The notes below the pieces were generated by a model. That model ran no database searches and was not told where the DNA came from. It saw only the letters and a program-made list of their open reading frames with translations. The position numbers were made by a program, and so were the translations under genes. This document shows, piece by piece, positions 61,504 to 64,000 of a DNA stretch of 64,000 nt (the stretch's first letter is position 1; every line of letters starts with the position of its first letter). Origin of the DNA: Burkholderiales bacterium UBA1834 (GTDB lineage Bacteria; Pseudomonadota; Gammaproteobacteria; Burkholderiales; Burkholderiaceae_C); contig DDJC01000002.1 of assembly GCA_002339015.1 (NCBI GenBank), positions 104,360 through 168,359 on the forward strand, read 5' to 3'.

Positions 61504-62469
61504 TCAGTCGAGCGTGCCGCGCTCCATGGCCTTCTGGTGGCGCTCGATGAATTCCTTGTAGGTGTCGATGCCACGCAGTTGCAGCACCGTGTTGCGCACG
61601 GCGGCCTCCACCAGCACCGCCAGGTTGCGGCCCGCGTCCACTGCGATCACCACCTTGCGGATCTGCACGCCCAGCACCTCTTCGTACAGGGGTTCGTAGG
61701 GCAGGCGCTCGAACTCGCGCTCCATGGTCTCCTTGCGGACCAGGTGCACCATGAGCTTGAGGCGCATCTTGCGGCGCACCGCCGTCTCGCCGAAGATGGA
61801 CTTGATGTCCAGCAGGCCGATGCCGCGCACCTCGAGCAGGTTGGCCAGCAGCTCGGGGCAGCGGCCTTCGATGGCCGAGCGCGATACGCGGTACAGGTCT
61901 ACCGCGTCATCGGCCACCAGACCATGGCCGCGTGAGATCAGCTCCAGCCCCAGTTCGCTCTTGCCCAGGCCGGATTCACCGGTCAGCAGCACGCCCAGAC
62001 CCAGGATGTCCATGAACACGCCGTGGCGGGTGATGCGCTCGGCAAAGTGCTGCGTGAGGTAGCTGCGCAGCACGTCGATCACGTGGCCGGCGGGCTCGTG
62101 CGTGACGAACAGCGGGATGCCGGCACGGCCGCACATGGCCACCAGGCGATCCGAGGGGTTCTGGCCATCGGCCACCACCACCACCGGCGGCTCCAGCGTG
62201 ACGATGCGCTGGATGCGACGCTCCTGGTCTTCCGACGTGGAGTTCTCGAAGTAGGCGTGCTCGCGCCGCCCCACGATCTGCACACGGTAGGGGTGGATGT
62301 AGTTGAGGTAGCCCACCAGGTCGGCCGCCGACTGGGCCGTCTGCACGGCCTCTTCGTCAAACCGGCGTTCGGGGTGGGCGTGTCCGGCTATCCATTCCCA
62401 GCGCAAGGCGCCGCGGTTGGCTTCGAACAGGACTTCGGCGCTGACGATGGCGAGGTCTTGGGCGCTCAC
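61504..62469 (-). CDS. hprK: HPr kinase/phosphorylase
   Basis: 321 residues. N-terminal domain (1-130) and C-terminal kinase with Walker [26 protein letters not shown], the HPr-kinase signature [20 protein letters not shown] and the DxG region. Phosphorylates a Ser on HPr/NPr and reverses it. GTG start at 62469. Betaproteobacteria hold it next to ptsN as part of the nitrogen-PTS; ptsH/ptsI are not in this window. Confidence 0.95.
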   Translation of the reverse strand: MSAQDLAIVSAEVLFEANRGALRWEWIAGHAHPERRFDEEAVQTAQSAADLVGYLNYIHPYRVQIVGRREHAYFENSTSEDQERRIQRIVTLEPPVVVVADGQNPSDRLVAMCGRAGIPLFVTHEPAGHVIDVLRSYLTQHFAERITRHGVFMDILGLGVLLTGESGLGKSELGLELISRGHGLVADDAVDLYRVSRSAIEGRCPELLANLLEVRGIGLLDIKSIFGETAVRRKMRLKLMVHLVRKETMEREFERLPYEPLYEEVLGVQIRKVVIAVDAGRNLAVLVEAAVRNTVLQLRGIDTYKEFIERHQKAMERGTLD

Positions 62470-62515
62470 GTTGGCCTGGGATGGGGTTGTGTTCGCTGGG
62501 CGCCGCCGGGCTTCT

Positions 62516-62986
62516 TCAGGCCACGGACTTCAGGGGCTGCCAGCGCTCGATCAAATCGTGCACCGTCTTGGCCTCGGCCTCGGTCTTGAGGCGTTCGCGC
62601 AGGTCACGGTCCGACAGCAGCTCGGCGATCTCGGACAGGATCTCGAGGTGGCGCTGGGTGGCGGCCTCGGGCACGAGCAGGAAGATCAGCAGGTTGACGG
62701 GCTCGTCGTCGGGCGCGTCGAAGGGAATGGCCTGGCTCAGGCGGATCACCGCAGCCAGCGGGTTCTTCAGGCCCTTGATGCGGCCATGCGGAATGGCCAC
62801 GCCATGGCCGAGCCCGGTCGAGCCCAGGCGCTCGCGAGCGAACAGGTTGTCCGTCACGGTGGCGCGTGCAATGGCATGCTGATTCTCGAACAGCAGACCG
62901 GCGTGCTCGAACACGCGTTTTTTACTGCTCGCATCCACATCCACCAGCACTTGGGGGGCAGGCAGGATGGCGGAAAGTCTGTTCAT
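62516..62986 (-). CDS. ptsN: Nitrogen-PTS enzyme IIA (PtsN)
   Basis: 156 residues. PTS EIIA type-2 fold: [50 protein letters not shown], with the phospho-His in IPHGRI. Regulatory phosphoacceptor from NPr; links nitrogen and carbon state, K+ transport and, in related bacteria, storage polymer. 46 bp before hprK. Its 230-bp upstream region is dense in palindromes. Confidence 0.95.
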   Translation of the reverse strand: MNRLSAILPAPQVLVDVDASSKKRVFEHAGLLFENQHAIARATVTDNLFARERLGSTGLGHGVAIPHGRIKGLKNPLAAVIRLSQAIPFDAPDDEPVNLLIFLLVPEAATQRHLEILSEIAELLSDRDLRERLKTEAEAKTVHDLIERWQPLKSVA

Positions 62987-63083
62987 CTTGTTTCAGCGGG
63001 GGCGACGGTGATGACCTTGTCCCCCACTCCCGAGACGGCTGAGCGGCGGATTATAGGAAGCCACAGGTAGAACCAACAGTACC

Positions 63084-63183
63084 GTGGTACCACCGGGTTG
63101 AGGGATTCTGCACCCATTGCTGCACCGCAGCAAGCACCAGAAGTTCCATTGTGCGCACAAATCCGCCAATCTCTGCAACGCAG
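63084..63183. promoter_or_regulatory. Palindrome cluster upstream of ptsN
   Basis: In 100 bp: GTGGTACCAC (63084-63093), TTGCTGC-ACC-GCAGCAA (63117-63133), TTGTGCGCACAA (63149-63160) and CTGC-AAC-GCAG (63173-63183). The second and last share the CTGC-N3-GCAG form with the patatin promoter. All are perfect inverted repeats. Confidence 0.65.
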
Positions 63184-63221
63184 CTGCAGTATGCCGGGAT
63201 GACAGAAAGGACAGCCCCATG

Positions 63222-63245
63222 AAAAACGGCCCCTCAGGGGCCGTT
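63222..63245 (-). terminator. Terminator of hpf
   Basis: AACGGCCCC (63225-63233) and GGGGCCGTT (63237-63245), loop TCA; T-run on the minus strand at 63226-63222. About 92 bp past the hpf stop, so ptsN needs its own promoter. Confidence 0.92.
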
Positions 63246-63336
63246 GTCAATCGCTCGGTGCCTCGCTGTGCGGGCGACCCACTACCAGGTCACACCAAGC
63301 AGGTGCTTGTTCGTATGCGGCTTGTGTGACTCATCT

Positions 63337-63687
63337 TCATTGCGTGGCATCCCAGGCTTCTCCCTGACGCTTGAGCGAGGTGTGGTGGTGGTCTTGCACG
63401 CGATCCTTGTGGCGGCAGACCTGGCGGTCGAGCTTGTCCATCAACTGGTCAATGGCGGCGTAGAGATCTTCGTGAGCGGTCTCGACGAAGATGTCCTTGC
63501 CCTTGACGTGGAGGTTGACTTCAGCACGCTGGCGGCGCTCCTTCTCCTTCTGCTTTTCAACCGTGAGTAGCACCGTCACGTCCACCACCTGGTCAAAGTG
63601 TCTGGTGACACGATCCAGCTTGGTGAGCACGTACTCACGCAGGGCGGGGGTCACTTCCAGATGATGGCCACTGATCGTCAGATTCAT
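63337..63687 (-). CDS. hpf: Ribosome hibernation promoting factor
   Basis: 116 residues. [96 protein letters not shown] is the HPF/YfiA fold. The short form binds the 30S and drives 100S dimers in stationary phase. It stands between an upstream gene's terminator and ptsN, as in the usual rpoN-hpf-ptsN order. Confidence 0.95.
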   Translation of the reverse strand: MNLTISGHHLEVTPALREYVLTKLDRVTRHFDQVVDVTVLLTVEKQKEKERRQRAEVNLHVKGKDIFVETAHEDLYAAIDQLMDKLDRQVCRHKDRVQDHHHTSLKRQGEAWDATQ

Positions 63688-63928
63688 ACTGCGCCTCCTT
63701 TAGGAGCAGGGGTTGATACAGACCCGGTGACCGTCTGAGCTGCTACCAGAAAGCGCTTTCCGGCGCTGCTGAAAACCGTCAACCGGAAGGTCAGTGTGCC
63801 CCCTAAATCGGTGGGAGACAAGCCCATGCCCTCAGTGTTTGTATCGACTCGTTGACCCTTGTGAAGGAACGACGAAATGCCGCGTTTTGGTAGGCTTTCG
63901 CGGGGTTTCCCGATGAGGGCGGGCAAAG
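63688..63928. other. Intergenic region upstream of hpf
   Basis: About 240 bp without a convincing gene. GGAG with a T-rich stretch lies just before hpf. No operator or clear promoter was identified. Confidence 0.5.
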
Positions 63929-63959
63929 AAAAAGCCCCCAAGCTGTGCTAGGGGGCTTT
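63929..63959 (-). terminator. Terminator of a gene to the right (probably rpoN)
   Basis: AAAGCCCCC (63931-63939) and GGGGGCTTT (63951-63959), loop with inner AGC/GCT, T-rich on the minus strand. The conserved order rpoN-hpf-ptsN suggests rpoN, but only 40 bp lie beyond it and no coding sequence can be identified. Confidence 0.88.
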
Positions 63960-64000
63960 CAATCAGCGTGATGCTGGCGAGGGTGACATGCGAACCGCCT

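Noticed and set aside
63684..63941. 85-codon minus frame just upstream of hpf
   Set aside because: Contains no recognisable motif, overlaps the hpf start, and part of it is the region following a terminator.

Overview
The window reads as a chromosomal segment of a GC-rich betaproteobacterium of the order Burkholderiales, probably Comamonadaceae-like. The reasons are three Omp32-type porins ending in Phe, a MetX/MetW methionine entry, a truncated cobalamin methionine synthase, the order dapB-bamE next to fur, and hpf-ptsN-hprK. I see no prophage, IS element, CRISPR array, rRNA or tRNA. Almost all space is occupied by long CDSs.

Layout. 1-2 kb: the 5' two thirds of transketolase (cut by the left edge) and a type IV pilin. 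2-7 kb: a eukaryotic-like phospho-signalling cassette on the minus strand (TerC membrane protein, membrane-anchored Ser/Thr kinase, PP2C phosphatase, double-FHA protein, metallo-beta-lactamase-fold hydrolase). 7-11 kb: sucC-sucD and recA-recX, with an SOS box before recA. 11-19 kb: patatin-like lipase, a MetH lacking its homocysteine module, and a DUF1800/DUF1501 exported pair. 19-26 kb: hybrid histidine kinase, uvrA, two overlapping diguanylate cyclases. 26-33 kb: a secreted alpha/beta hydrolase divergent from a TetR regulator across three GGTAC-N6-GTACC operators, then a MacAB-like exporter operon (fusion protein, ATPase, two permeases) with a fumarylacetoacetase-family gene at its end. 33-40 kb: a hotdog-like protein, pyrF, purB, a DUF898 membrane protein, a GST, and an FMN glutamate-synthase-like protein. 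40-46 kb: a SAM-II riboswitch with an overlapping terminator, metX-metW, and three porins in tandem. 46-56 kb: recQ, ssb, LysR, SGNH hydrolase, a BetR-type response regulator with its histidine kinase, purT, a Crp/Fnr regulator and an orphan HigA. 56-64 kb: amn, exbBD, dapB, bamE, fur, hprK, ptsN and hpf.

How it fits together: most genes are core metabolism and repair (TCA, purine and pyrimidine, methionine, SOS). They are interleaved with several signalling modules: a kinase/phosphatase/FHA cassette, c-di-GMP synthases, two histidine kinases and the nitrogen-PTS.

The most interesting non-coding signals are the SAM-II riboswitch before metX; a structured minus-strand RNA candidate at about 51.19-51.35 kb; the triple TetR operator at 26.9 kb; the palindrome cluster upstream of ptsN, which shares a CTGC-N3-GCAG element with the patatin promoter; and a hairpin/attenuator-like leader before sucC. 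No completely new multi-gene system is evident.
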